NCBI GenBank assembly: GCA_050329415.1
Contig: JBHJOS010000018.1
Coordinates: 1 to 40,032 of the forward strand
Source: JANNOG01 sp050329415
GTDB taxonomy: Bacteria; Actinomycetota; Actinomycetes; Actinomycetales; JBBAYJ01
Length of the DNA: 40,032 bases
Direction of reading: 5' to 3'
The notes beneath the pieces are model-generated. The model was not told the origin of the DNA. It did not search any database and saw nothing but the letters and a program-made list of their open reading frames with translations. This document shows, in pieces, positions 30,586-39,551 of the stretch. The number at the start of each line of letters is the position of its first letter. The first letter of the stretch is position 1. A program made the translations under genes and the position numbers.

Positions 30586-30600
30586 TTCCGCTCACCGGAA
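30586..30600. promoter_or_regulatory. IclR-type operator palindrome between regulator and pcaH
   Basis: TTCCG-ctcac-CGGAA is a perfect inverted repeat, 16 bp upstream of the IclR start and 44-58 bp before pcaH. Its size and half-sites resemble known IclR-family sites. Confidence 0.55.
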
Positions 30601-30643
30601 GCCATGCCTGCCATCGTGACGGGCCGCGGGCTTGGCTGTCGCC

Positions 30644-31429
30644 GTGCCCGTCCCGTCCCGTCACGCCGCCGACTCGACGCAAGCCGAGATCAGCGCCGAG
30701 ATCGCGACCCTGGCCGCCGACCACGCCGCGGCCGGGACCGAGGAGACCGGTCCGCGCCTCGACTACCCCCCCTACCGCGGCACCGCGCTGCGTCACCCGA
30801 CGAAGGCCCTCCACCAGGCCGACCCCGAGGGGGTCGAGCGCTGGGCGCCGTGCTTCGGCCCGCAGGACGTCGACCCGCTCGAAGCGGACCTCACGATCCA
30901 GCGGGGCGGGGACCCGATCGGCGAGCGGGTCGTCGTGACCGGCCGGGTCCTCGACGGCGCCGGCCGCCCGGTCGCCGGGCAGCTCGTCGAGATCTGGCAG
31001 GCCAACGCCGCCGGCCGGTACGCCCACCGCCGCGATCAGCACCGGGCACCGGTCGACCCCCACTTCACCGGCGCGGGTCGCTGTCTCACCGGCCCGGACG
31101 GGACCTACCGGTTCACGACGATCAAGCCGGGCCCCTACCCGTGGGGCAACCATGTCAACGCCTGGCGGCCCGCCCACCTCCACTTCTCGCTGTTCGGCCG
31201 CGAGTTCACCCAGCGGCTGGTCACCCAGATGTACTTCCCGGGGGACCCGCTGATCGCCCTCGATCCCATCGTCCAGTCGATCCGCGACCCGCGGGCCCGC
31301 GAGCGGCTCGTCGCGACGTACGACCACGGGGTGACGACCCCCGGGTGGAACACCGGCTATCGCTGGGACGTCGTCCTCGCCGGACCGCTCGCCACGCCCC
31401 CGGACACCGACCTGCAGGCCGACACGTGA
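30644..31429 (+). CDS. pcaH: Protocatechuate 3,4-dioxygenase, beta subunit
   Basis: About 261 residues. It holds the non-haem Fe(III) site of intradiol dioxygenases; Tyr, Tyr, His, His ligands are expected in the stretch DPHFTGAGRCLTGPDGTYRF, TIKPGPYPWGNHVNAWRPAH and LHFSLFG, which matches PcaH closely. An N-terminal helical domain (PPYRGTALRHPT) precedes it. With PcaG it cleaves protocatechuate between its hydroxyls to 3-carboxy-cis,cis-muconate. The start is uncertain: GTG 30644 is used, TTG 30632 in the same frame is possible; neither has a Shine-Dalgarno. The stop overlaps the pcaG start. Confidence 0.95.
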   Translation: MPVPSRHAADSTQAEISAEIATLAADHAAAGTEETGPRLDYPPYRGTALRHPTKALHQADPEGVERWAPCFGPQDVDPLEADLTIQRGGDPIGERVVVTGRVLDGAGRPVAGQLVEIWQANAAGRYAHRRDQHRAPVDPHFTGAGRCLTGPDGTYRFTTIKPGPYPWGNHVNAWRPAHLHFSLFGREFTQRLVTQMYFPGDPLIALDPIVQSIRDPRARERLVATYDHGVTTPGWNTGYRWDVVLAGPLATPPDTDLQADT

Positions 31430-32001
31430 TCGCGGGCGCCGAGCGCCACCTCGTGGCCACGCCGGGCCAGACCGCCGGTCCCTTCCACGGCTTCGCCCTC
31501 CCGTGGCCGGGCGGGCAGCACCTGGTCCCGCCCGGCAGTCCTGGTGCGGTGCGCTTCACCGGCCGAGTGCTCGACGGCGCGGGCGCCGGGGTCCCGGACG
31601 CCCTGGTCGAGATCTGGCAGGCCGACGCCGGCGGCCGGGTCCCCCAGGTGGCCGGCTCGCTGCGCCGGGACGGTCACACCTTCACCGGGTTCGCCCGCGC
31701 CCACACCGACGACACCGGCCGGTTCTCGTTCACCACGGTCCGGCCGGGCGCGGTCGGTGGCGGCCGGCCGTTCATCGCCGTCGGCGTCGTCGCCCGGGGC
31801 CTGCTGGACCGGCTGGTCACCCGGGCCTACCTGCCGGCGCCGGGCGACGGGCTCGCCGCCGACCCGTTCCTGGCCACTGTCGAGCCCGCCCGGCGGGCCA
31901 CCCTGGTCGCCGTGGACGACGGCCGTGCCCTGCACTTCGACGTCCGCCTCCAGGGCGAGCACGAGACGGTGTTCCTCGCCTTCCCGAACCACCGCCGGTG
32001 A
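31426..32001 (+). CDS. pcaG: Protocatechuate 3,4-dioxygenase, alpha subunit
   Basis: A 191-residue partner of PcaH, with the same fold but without the iron ligands. Family features: PGQTAGPFHGFALPW at the N-terminus, LVEIWQADAGGR, GFARAHTDDTGRFSFTTVRPG and LVTRAYLPAPGDG, and the end FDVRLQGEHETVFLAF. GTG 31426 overlaps the pcaH stop as GTGA. Equal amounts of both subunits are needed for the (alpha-beta)n enzyme, which the coupling supports. Confidence 0.95.
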   Translation: MIAGAERHLVATPGQTAGPFHGFALPWPGGQHLVPPGSPGAVRFTGRVLDGAGAGVPDALVEIWQADAGGRVPQVAGSLRRDGHTFTGFARAHTDDTGRFSFTTVRPGAVGGGRPFIAVGVVARGLLDRLVTRAYLPAPGDGLAADPFLATVEPARRATLVAVDDGRALHFDVRLQGEHETVFLAFPNHRR

Positions 32002-32005
32002 CGGG

Positions 32006-33256
32006 ATGACGGACCTGCTGGCGCCCGGCGACGACCGGGCTGACGGCCTGGTCGACGACGGCGCGGTCCTCGCCGCGGCGGTCGGCGTCGAGCAGGCCTG
32101 GCTGGACGTCCTCGTCGACGCGGGGATCGCGCCCGCTGCGGCCCGGGCCGACCTGGGCGGACTGGTCGGCCCGCCGGACGTCCCGGCGCTCGCCCGGGCG
32201 GCCGAGGGCGGCGGCAACCCGGTCCTCCCACTCGTCGTGCTGCTGCGGGAGCGGCTCGGTGACGGGGACCCCGCGCGCTGGCTGCACCGGGGCCTGACCA
32301 GTCAGGACGTCCTCGACACCGCCCTCGTCGGCTGCCTGCGCGCAGCGGGGCGGCGGGTGCTGTCGGACATCGACCGACAGGTCCTGGCACTGGTCCGGCT
32401 GGCCGAGGAGCACCGCGGCAGCGTGCAGGCGGCCCGGACCCTCGCCCGGCACGCCGTGCCGACGACCTTCGCCGCGGTGGCGGCCGGCTGGCTGCACGGG
32501 GTGCTCGATGCGGCGGAGGACCTGAGGCACGGCCTGGACCGGCTGCCGGCCCAGGTGGGCGGGGCCGCCGGGACCCTCGCCGCCCCGGACCTGCTCGCCC
32601 GGACGGTCGGCCTGGACGGCCGCGTCCTGGTCGCGCGACTCACCGACCGTCTCGGGCTGCCCCCGGCGCCCCCCTGGCACACCCGTCGCCGACCGTTCAC
32701 CCGGGTCGGCGACGCCTTCACCGCGTGCACCGACGCCTGGGGCAAGATCGCCGAGGACGTCGTGCTGCGGACCCGGCCCGAGGTCGGCGAGCTCACCGAA
32801 CCGCCCGCCCCGGGCCGGGGCGCGTCCTCCGCGATGCCGCACAAGGCGAACCCGGTCCTGGCGACCCTCATCCGCAGCCGTGCCCTGGCTGCCCCCCAGC
32901 ACGCGGCCACGGTCCACCTGGCCGCCGCGCTGGCCGCCGACGAGCGCCCGGCCGGGGCCTGGCACGCCGAGTGGCCGGCGCTGCGGGCGCTGGCCCGCGG
33001 CGCCGTCGTCGCCGGGTCGCTGACCGCCGAGCTGCTGGCCGGCCTCGTCGTCCACCCCGACCGGATGCGGGCCACGGCAGCGGCCGCCGCGGCGGACCTG
33101 CTGGCCGAGCGCCGCGCCGCCGAAGCCCTCACCGGCGTGACCGGGGACGGGCCGGACCTGGACGACACCGTCGGGATGGCGGGTGACCTCGTCGATGAAG
33201 CCGTGGCCCGCGCCGCCGCCTGGCTCGCCCCGCCGACCGAGGGAGGGCGACCGTGA
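32006..33256 (+). CDS. pcaB: 3-carboxy-cis,cis-muconate cycloisomerase
   Basis: A 416-residue member of the fumarase/aspartase/argininosuccinate lyase superfamily. It has LHRGLTSQDVLDTAL early, and the signature loop RGASSAMPHKANPVLATLI (about residues 270-290) with the catalytic Ser. PcaB converts 3-carboxymuconate to 4-carboxymuconolactone. ATG 32006 lies 4 bp after the pcaG stop, and the stop overlaps the next start. Adenylosuccinate lyase is excluded by the context and the loop wording. Confidence 0.94.
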   Translation: MTDLLAPGDDRADGLVDDGAVLAAAVGVEQAWLDVLVDAGIAPAAARADLGGLVGPPDVPALARAAEGGGNPVLPLVVLLRERLGDGDPARWLHRGLTSQDVLDTALVGCLRAAGRRVLSDIDRQVLALVRLAEEHRGSVQAARTLARHAVPTTFAAVAAGWLHGVLDAAEDLRHGLDRLPAQVGGAAGTLAAPDLLARTVGLDGRVLVARLTDRLGLPPAPPWHTRRRPFTRVGDAFTACTDAWGKIAEDVVLRTRPEVGELTEPPAPGRGASSAMPHKANPVLATLIRSRALAAPQHAATVHLAAALAADERPAGAWHAEWPALRALARGAVVAGSLTAELLAGLVVHPDRMRATAAAAAADLLAERRAAEALTGVTGDGPDLDDTVGMAGDLVDEAVARAAAWLAPPTEGGRP

Positions 33257-34464
33257 CGCTCCCACCCGTCGTCCTGCGCGACTTCGCCGGCTCGGGGCCG
33301 CTGCTCGTCGTCGGTCCCTCACTCGGCACCGGGGTGCGGACCCTCTGGGGGCCGACCGCCGGGCTGCTGGCCGACACCCTCCGGGTCGTGGGCTGGGAGC
33401 TGCCAGGTCACGGGGGAGCGGCTCCCGCCACCGGGTTCGGCCTCGCCGACCTGGCCGAAGCGGTCCTGGCCGCCCTCGACGCGGCCGGCCTCGGCGGGGC
33501 GTGCCATGTCGCGGGCGACTCCGTCGGCGGGGCGGTGGCGCTCGAGATGGCGCTGCGCGCCCCCGACCGGGTCCGGTCCGTGGCGGTGCTCGGCTCCGGC
33601 GCCCGCATCGGGACGCCGCCGACGTGGGCCGAGCGGGCCGCGCTGGTGCGCTCCGCGGGCACCGCCGGGCTCGTGGCGAGCACTCCGGGTCGCTGGTTCG
33701 GACCCGGCTTCCCCGACCGCGACCCGGTGAGCGTCGCCGCACTGCTGGCGGACCTGGCCGATGCCGACGACGCGTCCTACGCCGCCGGGTGCGAGGCGCT
33801 CGCCGACCACGACCTGCGAGGGCAGCTGCCCCGCATCGCGGCTCCGGTCCTCGCCGTCGCCGGCTCCCACGACGGCGTGACTCCGGTGGCGACCCTGCGG
33901 CACGTCGCCGACGGGGTGCCGCACGGGCGCCTCGTCACGCTCGACGGCATCGGGCACCTGGCTCCGATCGAGGCGCCCGGGCGGGTCGCCGCGCTGCTGG
34001 CCGCCCACGCGCTCGCCGGCCCGCTCCCGCAGACCTCCGCGGCACAGGTTCGCGCCGAGGGAATGCGGGTCCGCCGCGAGGTCCTGGGCGACGCCTGGGT
34101 GGATGCCGCGACCGCGGGCACCGACGCCCTGACCGCCGACTTCCAGGACCTCGTGACCCGGTACGCCTGGGGAACCGTGTGGACCCGGCCGGGTCTGGAC
34201 CGGCGAAGTCGCTCGATCGCCGCCATCACGGCGCTCGTCGCCCGCGGTCGCGACGAGGAGCTCGCGGCCCACCTGCGGGGAGCCCGTGCGAACGGTCTCA
34301 GCTGGGCCGAGATCGCCGAGGTCCTGTTCCAGGCGGCCGTCTACTGCGGGGTGCCCGACGCCCACGCCGCCTTCCGGGTCGCCGCCCGGGTCGCGGCCGA
34401 CGACCCCGACGACCCCGACGACCCCGACGACCCCGACCATGGGACCCCTCGCCCGAGCGTCTGA
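33253..34464 (+). CDS. pcaL: PcaL: fused 3-oxoadipate enol-lactonase and 4-carboxymuconolactone decarboxylase
   Basis: A 403-residue two-domain protein. Residues 1-257 are an alpha/beta hydrolase with nucleophile S90 (AGDSVGG), an acid in GSHDGVTP and His in GIGHLAP, the PcaD enol-lactonase. Residues 270-385 are a carboxymuconolactone decarboxylase (PcaC): RREVLGDAWVD, FQDLVTRYAWGTVW, SRSIAAITALVARGR and VLFQAAVYCGVPDAHAAF. The order D then C is the known actinobacterial PcaL fusion; in proteobacteria they are separate genes. GTG 33253 overlaps the pcaB stop. The C-terminal tail has four DDP repeats. The product is 3-oxoadipate. Confidence 0.95.
   Translation: MTLPPVVLRDFAGSGPLLVVGPSLGTGVRTLWGPTAGLLADTLRVVGWELPGHGGAAPATGFGLADLAEAVLAALDAAGLGGACHVAGDSVGGAVALEMALRAPDRVRSVAVLGSGARIGTPPTWAERAALVRSAGTAGLVASTPGRWFGPGFPDRDPVSVAALLADLADADDASYAAGCEALADHDLRGQLPRIAAPVLAVAGSHDGVTPVATLRHVADGVPHGRLVTLDGIGHLAPIEAPGRVAALLAAHALAGPLPQTSAAQVRAEGMRVRREVLGDAWVDAATAGTDALTADFQDLVTRYAWGTVWTRPGLDRRSRSIAAITALVARGRDEELAAHLRGARANGLSWAEIAEVLFQAAVYCGVPDAHAAFRVAARVAADDPDDPDDPDDPDHGTPRPSV
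34399..34437 (+). repeat. 9-bp tandem repeat encoding (DDP)4 at the PcaL C-terminus
   Basis: Four exact copies of gacgacccc followed by a partial copy. The array is in frame, so copy changes would only lengthen or shorten an acidic tail outside the decarboxylase fold. Confidence 0.8.
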
Positions 34465-34540
34465 GAGCCTGTTCGGGAGTCGTGGGTGGAGTGTCCGGTG
34501 AGGTGGGGCGACCCCAGCCGGGCTCGCCGACGTCCCGTCG

Positions 34541-35686
34541 TCAGGGACCGAGCAGTGCCCGGCCTCCCAGCACGTACTTGTCGGAGCGGACGAGGACATG
34601 GGTGGCGGCCACGTGGATGTCCCGGAAGGCCCGTTGCAGGGGGGCCTGCTCGTCCACGGCGCTGCCGCCGGCGAGGGAGTGCACGAGGTCGACCGCGGCC
34701 ACGCAGAGCTCGGTCGCGTAGGTGGCGGCGAGGCTCAGGTGGACGAGCTGGTCCTCCCGGGCTCGCCCCTGCGTGCGCGCCGTCGACCATGCCGCGTCGA
34801 CCGCCGCCAGCGCCGTGGCCCGGGCGGCATGGACCATCGCCTCGGCCCGCCCGACTCCCTCGGCCACGTGGCCCTGCTCGACCAGCCGCGACGTGCCGGC
34901 CGTCGGGACCTTGGACCGGGCCAGCTCCCGGAAGTCCGCGAGCGCCCCCCGCGCGACTCCCACGGCCACGGCTGCATGGGGGGCCATCGCCTGGGCGATG
35001 TAGGGGACGGCGTAGTTGACGCCGTCGACGACCGGTCGCGCCACCATGCCGTCGAAGGCGTGCTCGGCGGGGACGGCGAGGTCCCTCACCTCGAACTCAC
35101 CGCTCGCGGTCGCGCGCATCCCGGCCGCGCGCCAGGTGTCGTGGACCGTCGTCGCCTCCCGGGCGAAGACGAAGGCCTTGGTCTCGGGCAGGTCGGGGGC
35201 CGGACCCGGCTTCGGCTTCCCGGCGGCGTCGACGACGACTGCCCCGCCGACGACCCACGCGCTGTGAGCGACCCCGGTGCCCCAGTCCCACCGGCCGGTC
35301 ACCCGGTACCCACCGGCCACCTCGACGGCTCTGCCTCGGGGGTGCAGGTTCCCCCCGGTGACGATCGTCGGGTCGGCCCAGATGCGTCGGGCGGCGGCTG
35401 CCGGGAGGTAGCCGGCCATCTGGTTGGTCGTGGCGCCCTTCAGCAGGCACCAGCCCGCCGACCCGTCGGCGGCCGCCACCTCCTCGATGACGGCGAAGGC
35501 CGCCGGCAGCGGCAGCTCCGCGCCGCCATAGGCGGCGGGCAGGAGCACGGCGAACAGCCCGGCCCGGCGCATCGACGCCACCGTGTCCTCGCCGAGGCGC
35601 CGCGCCGCCTCGTTGTCGGCGGCGGCCTTGCGGATGCCGGGTGCGAGGTCGCGCGCCGCCTGCAGGGCAGCCTCGGCGGGGGTCAT
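34541..35686 (-). CDS. Acyl-CoA dehydrogenase-fold flavoprotein, likely flavin-dependent monooxygenase group
   Basis: A 381-residue protein of the acyl-CoA dehydrogenase superfamily. N-terminal helices (LAPGIRKAAADNEAARRLGED) and DGSAGWCLLKGATTN fit the group, and VAGGYRVTGRWDWGTGVAHSAWVVGG is the beta-domain motif typical of the reduced-flavin monooxygenases of this fold (HpaB/C2-, HsaA- and DszC-like). The C-terminal Acyl-CoA_dh_2-type helices end in RDIHVAATHVLVRSDKYVLGG, also typical of that group. The dehydrogenase catalytic Glu is not evident. Substrate is unknown; a link with the aromatic genes next door is possible, but they are on the opposite strand. Start ATG 35686 has a GGAGGAG site. 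Confidence 0.78.
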   Translation of the reverse strand: MTPAEAALQAARDLAPGIRKAAADNEAARRLGEDTVASMRRAGLFAVLLPAAYGGAELPLPAAFAVIEEVAAADGSAGWCLLKGATTNQMAGYLPAAAARRIWADPTIVTGGNLHPRGRAVEVAGGYRVTGRWDWGTGVAHSAWVVGGAVVVDAAGKPKPGPAPDLPETKAFVFAREATTVHDTWRAAGMRATASGEFEVRDLAVPAEHAFDGMVARPVVDGVNYAVPYIAQAMAPHAAVAVGVARGALADFRELARSKVPTAGTSRLVEQGHVAEGVGRAEAMVHAARATALAAVDAAWSTARTQGRAREDQLVHLSLAATYATELCVAAVDLVHSLAGGSAVDEQAPLQRAFRDIHVAATHVLVRSDKYVLGGRALLGP

Positions 35687-35722
35687 GGCGTCTCCTCCGG
35701 TGTCACGGCCGCCGTCCCGGCC

Positions 35723-37369
35723 TCACGTGAGCGGCCGGAGGCGGCGGAGGAACTCCTCCTCGCCGAGGGCGCGGCTGATCGCGTGCAGGTCCGGGCTGCG
35801 GGTGGAGCCGGTGACGGCGACCCGTACCAGCTGCGCCGCGTCGCGGATCGACCCCACGTAGGCGTCGGGGTCCTTCTTGTACACCTTGGGGCTGGGGGCG
35901 AACCCGTGCCGGGCCGAGGCCTGGCGGATCTGGTCGAACCACTCGCCCTGGTCGTCGAGGTGGCGGTAGCTCGCGACGAGGTCCCGGACGAACGGCCCGG
36001 CCGCCGCGCCCGGCAGACCGGCCGTCGTCACCCGCTCGTCCTCCGGACCGGCGAGGAGGGTGAACAGCGTCGGGAAGAAGAACCCGTACGCCGCCCGGAA
36101 ACCGGACCACGTCCACAGGTCCTTGCGCGGGTTGTCGACCCCCTCCCGTTCGACTGACAGCGCCCGCAGCGTGAGGTCCGGTTCGGCGGCGAGGACGTCG
36201 GCCACCTCGGGGTCGTGGGTGCGCGCCCACGCCGACACCGCGGCCGCCACCTCGGGGCCGGACATCCCCGCCACGTGGTCGGCGCTGAGGTCGTCGAGCT
36301 TCGGCAGGTCCACCAGCGGTCCTGCCGTGCCGAACTGGTCGAGCGCGAGCGGGGCCGCCAGCGCCTGGGCCTGCGGCAGGTCCATCAGTCGGCCGTTGGC
36401 CAGCCCGCGCAGATAGTGCAGGACCGCCTCCGCCGGATACCCCGCCGCGAGGTAGAAGTCGACCCCGGCCTCCGGGTCGTGGCGCTTGGACAGCTTGCGC
36501 CGGCCGCCGGGGACCAGCTTCATCAGCGGGGCGACATGGGCGTACCGCGGCGGCTCGATCCCGAGCGCGGCGAACAGCTGCCGGTGCAGCGGCACCGACG
36601 ACAACCATTCCTCGCCACGCACCACCGTGGTGACCCGCATCAGGTGCTCGTCGACCGCGTGCGCGAAGTGGTACGTCGGCAGCCGGGGCGAGGCGTCGGA
36701 GGCCTTGAGCAGCACGACGTCGTTGCGGTTGGCCTCGTGCTCCAGCCGACCGCGGATCGCGTCCTCGTAGCGGGCGCGGCCGGCCTCGTTGGGGGAGCGG
36801 AACCGGACGACGTACGGCCGCTTCTCGTCGAGGGCGGCCCGCACGCGGGCCGGGTCGGCGTCCCGCCACAGCGCCCACTCCCCGTAGTAGCCGGTGGGCA
36901 CCTTGAGCGACTCCTGCCGGGCGGCGAGGGCGGCGAGGTCGTCCTTCGTGGCGAAGCACAGGTAGGCCCGACCGCGGCGAAGCAGGTGCCGCGCGAACGA
37001 GTGATAGATCGCCTCTCGTTCGGACTGCCGGTACGGCCCGTACGCCCCGCCGGTGTCGACGCCCTCGTCGGGGTCCAGCCCGGCGTAGGCGAACGCCCGC
37101 CGGAACCCCTCCAGCGCTCCCGGCACCTCGCGCGCCCGGTCGGTGTCCTCGATCCGGACGAGGTAACGCCCCCCGGAACGGCGGGCGAGGTCCTGGCAGA
37201 CCATGGCGACGTAGAGACCGCCGATGTGGACGCTGCCGGTCGGGGACGGCGCGAACCGGGTGACGTGAGCGGCGTCCGGCAGGTCGCGCGGCGGGTACCG
37301 GCGCTCCCAGTCGTCGACCTCGGGCAGGTCGTCGGCGAACAGGGAGTCGATCAGGGCGTCGTCCAGCAT
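35723..37369 (-). CDS. gltX: Glutamate--tRNA ligase, divergent (Firmicute-like) type
   Basis: A 548-residue class I aminoacyl-tRNA synthetase. The HIGH signature is HIGG (48-51) within RFAPSPTGSVHIGGLYVAM, and KMSKS is KLSKR (292-296) after KLVPGGRR. YLVRIEDTDRAREVPGAL confirms a GluRS/GlnRS. The wording and the about 550-residue length are closer to the GluRS of clostridial Firmicutes than to the standard actinomycete GltX (usually DPHVGTA at the HIGH site and about 490 residues), so an alternate or transferred GluRS is suspected. Start is ATG 37369; GTG 37372 is one codon earlier. A tRNA-Gln gene is 2.5 kb away. Confidence 0.88.
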   Translation of the reverse strand: MLDDALIDSLFADDLPEVDDWERRYPPRDLPDAAHVTRFAPSPTGSVHIGGLYVAMVCQDLARRSGGRYLVRIEDTDRAREVPGALEGFRRAFAYAGLDPDEGVDTGGAYGPYRQSEREAIYHSFARHLLRRGRAYLCFATKDDLAALAARQESLKVPTGYYGEWALWRDADPARVRAALDEKRPYVVRFRSPNEAGRARYEDAIRGRLEHEANRNDVVLLKASDASPRLPTYHFAHAVDEHLMRVTTVVRGEEWLSSVPLHRQLFAALGIEPPRYAHVAPLMKLVPGGRRKLSKRHDPEAGVDFYLAAGYPAEAVLHYLRGLANGRLMDLPQAQALAAPLALDQFGTAGPLVDLPKLDDLSADHVAGMSGPEVAAAVSAWARTHDPEVADVLAAEPDLTLRALSVEREGVDNPRKDLWTWSGFRAAYGFFFPTLFTLLAGPEDERVTTAGLPGAAAGPFVRDLVASYRHLDDQGEWFDQIRQASARHGFAPSPKVYKKDPDAYVGSIRDAAQLVRVAVTGSTRSPDLHAISRALGEEEFLRRLRPLT

Positions 37370-37442
37370 CACGGCCTCACGGCAGGGGGCGGGGGCGCCC
37401 GCACGCTAGCAACCGCTCAGCCCGTCGGTGGAGCGAGCGGGG

Positions 37443-39551
37443 TCACAGCGGGGCCAGCCACACCTGGAGGCTCAGGGGCCGGGTGCCGTCGGGTCGCTGC
37501 TCCAGCCAGCGCTGCGGCTCGGTGGTGTCGAGCTGGACGACGGGTGACCACTGAGCATCCAGGGCCGCGGCGAGGTCGTCGCGGGGCCCGGGCGTCGCCC
37601 CGGCGAGCGCCACCGGGGCGTACCCGTTCTCGCGCGCGGTCTCCGCCGCCTCGCGGACCCGCTGTCGGTGGTCCCCTGCGTCGGACTGAGCCGCGATGCC
37701 GACGACGCCGACTCCGCAGCGGGCCCGCAGCACCGGTCCCCACAGCACCCTGGTGGGGTCGTCCACCGCGATGAGGACGGCGTCCTCCGGCAGCTCGGCG
37801 CAGACCGCGTCGGCCGCCGCGGGCTGGCCGACCTCGGTCCGGTCGGTCGCCACCGGCCAGGTCGCCAGCGCGGGGGGGACGAGCAGCGCCGTGGTGGCCA
37901 CGACCGCCGTGGCGGCGACCGCCGTGGCGCGCACCTTGGCGCCCCGGAGCCGGGCCGCCTCGCCCACCAGCCACGCGAACGCGACCGCCGCCAGCAGGGC
38001 GACGGTGGGCAGGGCCGTCGTCACCAGGCGGCGGTCGGCCCATGGGTGGTCCGGCGTGATGCCCGGCCGGGCGAGGGTGAGGACGGTGCTCGCCAGCCCG
38101 ACCACGAGGACGGGCAGCCAGGGCGGCATCCCGCCGGTGGTCACCGCCCGGGCCCCGGCCCAAGCCAGCATCACGGCGGCGCAGAAGGCCGCCGCCACGG
38201 CCGCCGGTCCCAGCCACCACGACAGCCACGTCACGGTGTGCTCGGCATAGCTGCGCATGGGGTCCACCGGCAGGCCCTGCGCCATCTGGAGGCTCCCCAC
38301 GAAGTCGCCGAGGCCTGGCAGCAGCGGGTCGTGGTAGTCGACCAGCCACAGGGGCCGCGACACCAGTCCGAGCCCGGTGACGGCGACGGCCGCGGCGGCC
38401 GCCCCCGGCAGCAGCGCGAGCAGGGGCGCGACGCGTCGCGGCGGCACCCGCCGACCGAGCGCCACCACCGCCGCCGCGGCTGCGGCCAGCACGCCCGCGC
38501 CGGCCAGGAGCGGGAACAGGGAGTCCCTCACCTGCGCGACGTAGGGCGAGCTCCAGGGGGTGGCGGCCAGCGCCGCCGGCACGGCGAGGGCGACGAGCCC
38601 GAGGACCAGACCGCGCGCGGCGGGGTGACGCAGCAGGACGAGGACGGTGACGACCGGGATGAGCAGGACCGCCTCGCGCAGACCGTCCACCCGGACGAAC
38701 ATGTTGGCCCCGAACAGCGCCCCGGCCAGCAGGCCCAGCCGGGCGGCCGTCCCGGTCCGGCCGGCCGCGACCGCGAGCGTCAGCACGGTGCCCGCGGTGA
38801 CGAGGAACAGCAGGGACAACGGCTCGCTGTAGGTCTGGCGGTTGGCGAGCAGCACCGGCTGGGCCAGCGCCAGGGCGGCCGTGGCGCCGACGGCCGTCCG
38901 GGGGCCCGCGGTCACCGCCGCCAGGGCGCCGAAGCCGGCCAGTGCCGCGGCACCGACCACGGCCGGGACCACGAACAGGCCCTGCCATCCGGCGACCCAC
39001 CAGCCGAGAGTGAGCACGGCGGGAGTGCCGACGAGGAACTGGGGGACGATCTCGAGGTCGACGACCTGGCCGCCCTCGACGACCGGGACCTGGTAGTTCG
39101 CGGCTCCGCCGACGCGGACGAAGGGGTCGGTGGCCGCGACCCCGAGGACGTCGATGCCGGGATCGATGGGCACGCCCCCGAAGCGAGCCAGCGAGAGGGC
39201 GTAGGTGGCGTAGGCGCCCGCGTCCCGGCGCACCGCGACGTGCTCCCCGTGGGTGAGGGCCGCCCACCCGCCCGCGGCCACCGCGATCAGGACGACGGCG
39301 ACCACCGCCCAGGCCGGGATGGCGGGGACCGGGACCTGCCGGGCGACGAGCCAGGCGAGCACGGCACCGATCGCCAGGGCACCGAACGCGGCGGGCGGCG
39401 CCCAGACGCCGACCTGCTGTGCGGCGCCGGCGACCGCCATCACCGGGACGAGGGCGACGGCGACGGCGACCGGTCCCCGGACGAGGACCGCAGCCACGGC
39501 TCCGCCGCGCCCCTCGGCGGGGCCGGTGGGCGACGCGGTGCGGCGGCCCAC
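37443..39551 (-). CDS. Large polytopic membrane protein, GT-C glycosyltransferase-like
   Basis: A 702-residue protein with about 12 hydrophobic segments and a C-terminal extracytoplasmic domain (about 560-702) with mixed alpha/beta character. After the second or third membrane segment comes HGEHVAVRRDAGAYATYALS, an acidic extracytoplasmic loop like that of GT-C (ArnT/PMT/DUF2029-like) polyprenyl-phosphate sugar transferases. The sugar and acceptor are unknown; cell-wall or glycolipid decoration would be usual in actinomycetes. Start is GTG 39551, without a good ribosome site. A TGA about 90 bp upstream limits the frame. The stop is 73 bp before gltX. Confidence 0.7.
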   Translation of the reverse strand: MGRRTASPTGPAEGRGGAVAAVLVRGPVAVAVALVPVMAVAGAAQQVGVWAPPAAFGALAIGAVLAWLVARQVPVPAIPAWAVVAVVLIAVAAGGWAALTHGEHVAVRRDAGAYATYALSLARFGGVPIDPGIDVLGVAATDPFVRVGGAANYQVPVVEGGQVVDLEIVPQFLVGTPAVLTLGWWVAGWQGLFVVPAVVGAAALAGFGALAAVTAGPRTAVGATAALALAQPVLLANRQTYSEPLSLLFLVTAGTVLTLAVAAGRTGTAARLGLLAGALFGANMFVRVDGLREAVLLIPVVTVLVLLRHPAARGLVLGLVALAVPAALAATPWSSPYVAQVRDSLFPLLAGAGVLAAAAAAVVALGRRVPPRRVAPLLALLPGAAAAAVAVTGLGLVSRPLWLVDYHDPLLPGLGDFVGSLQMAQGLPVDPMRSYAEHTVTWLSWWLGPAAVAAAFCAAVMLAWAGARAVTTGGMPPWLPVLVVGLASTVLTLARPGITPDHPWADRRLVTTALPTVALLAAVAFAWLVGEAARLRGAKVRATAVAATAVVATTALLVPPALATWPVATDRTEVGQPAAADAVCAELPEDAVLIAVDDPTRVLWGPVLRARCGVGVVGIAAQSDAGDHRQRVREAAETARENGYAPVALAGATPGPRDDLAAALDAQWSPVVQLDTTEPQRWLEQRPDGTRPLSLQVWLAPL

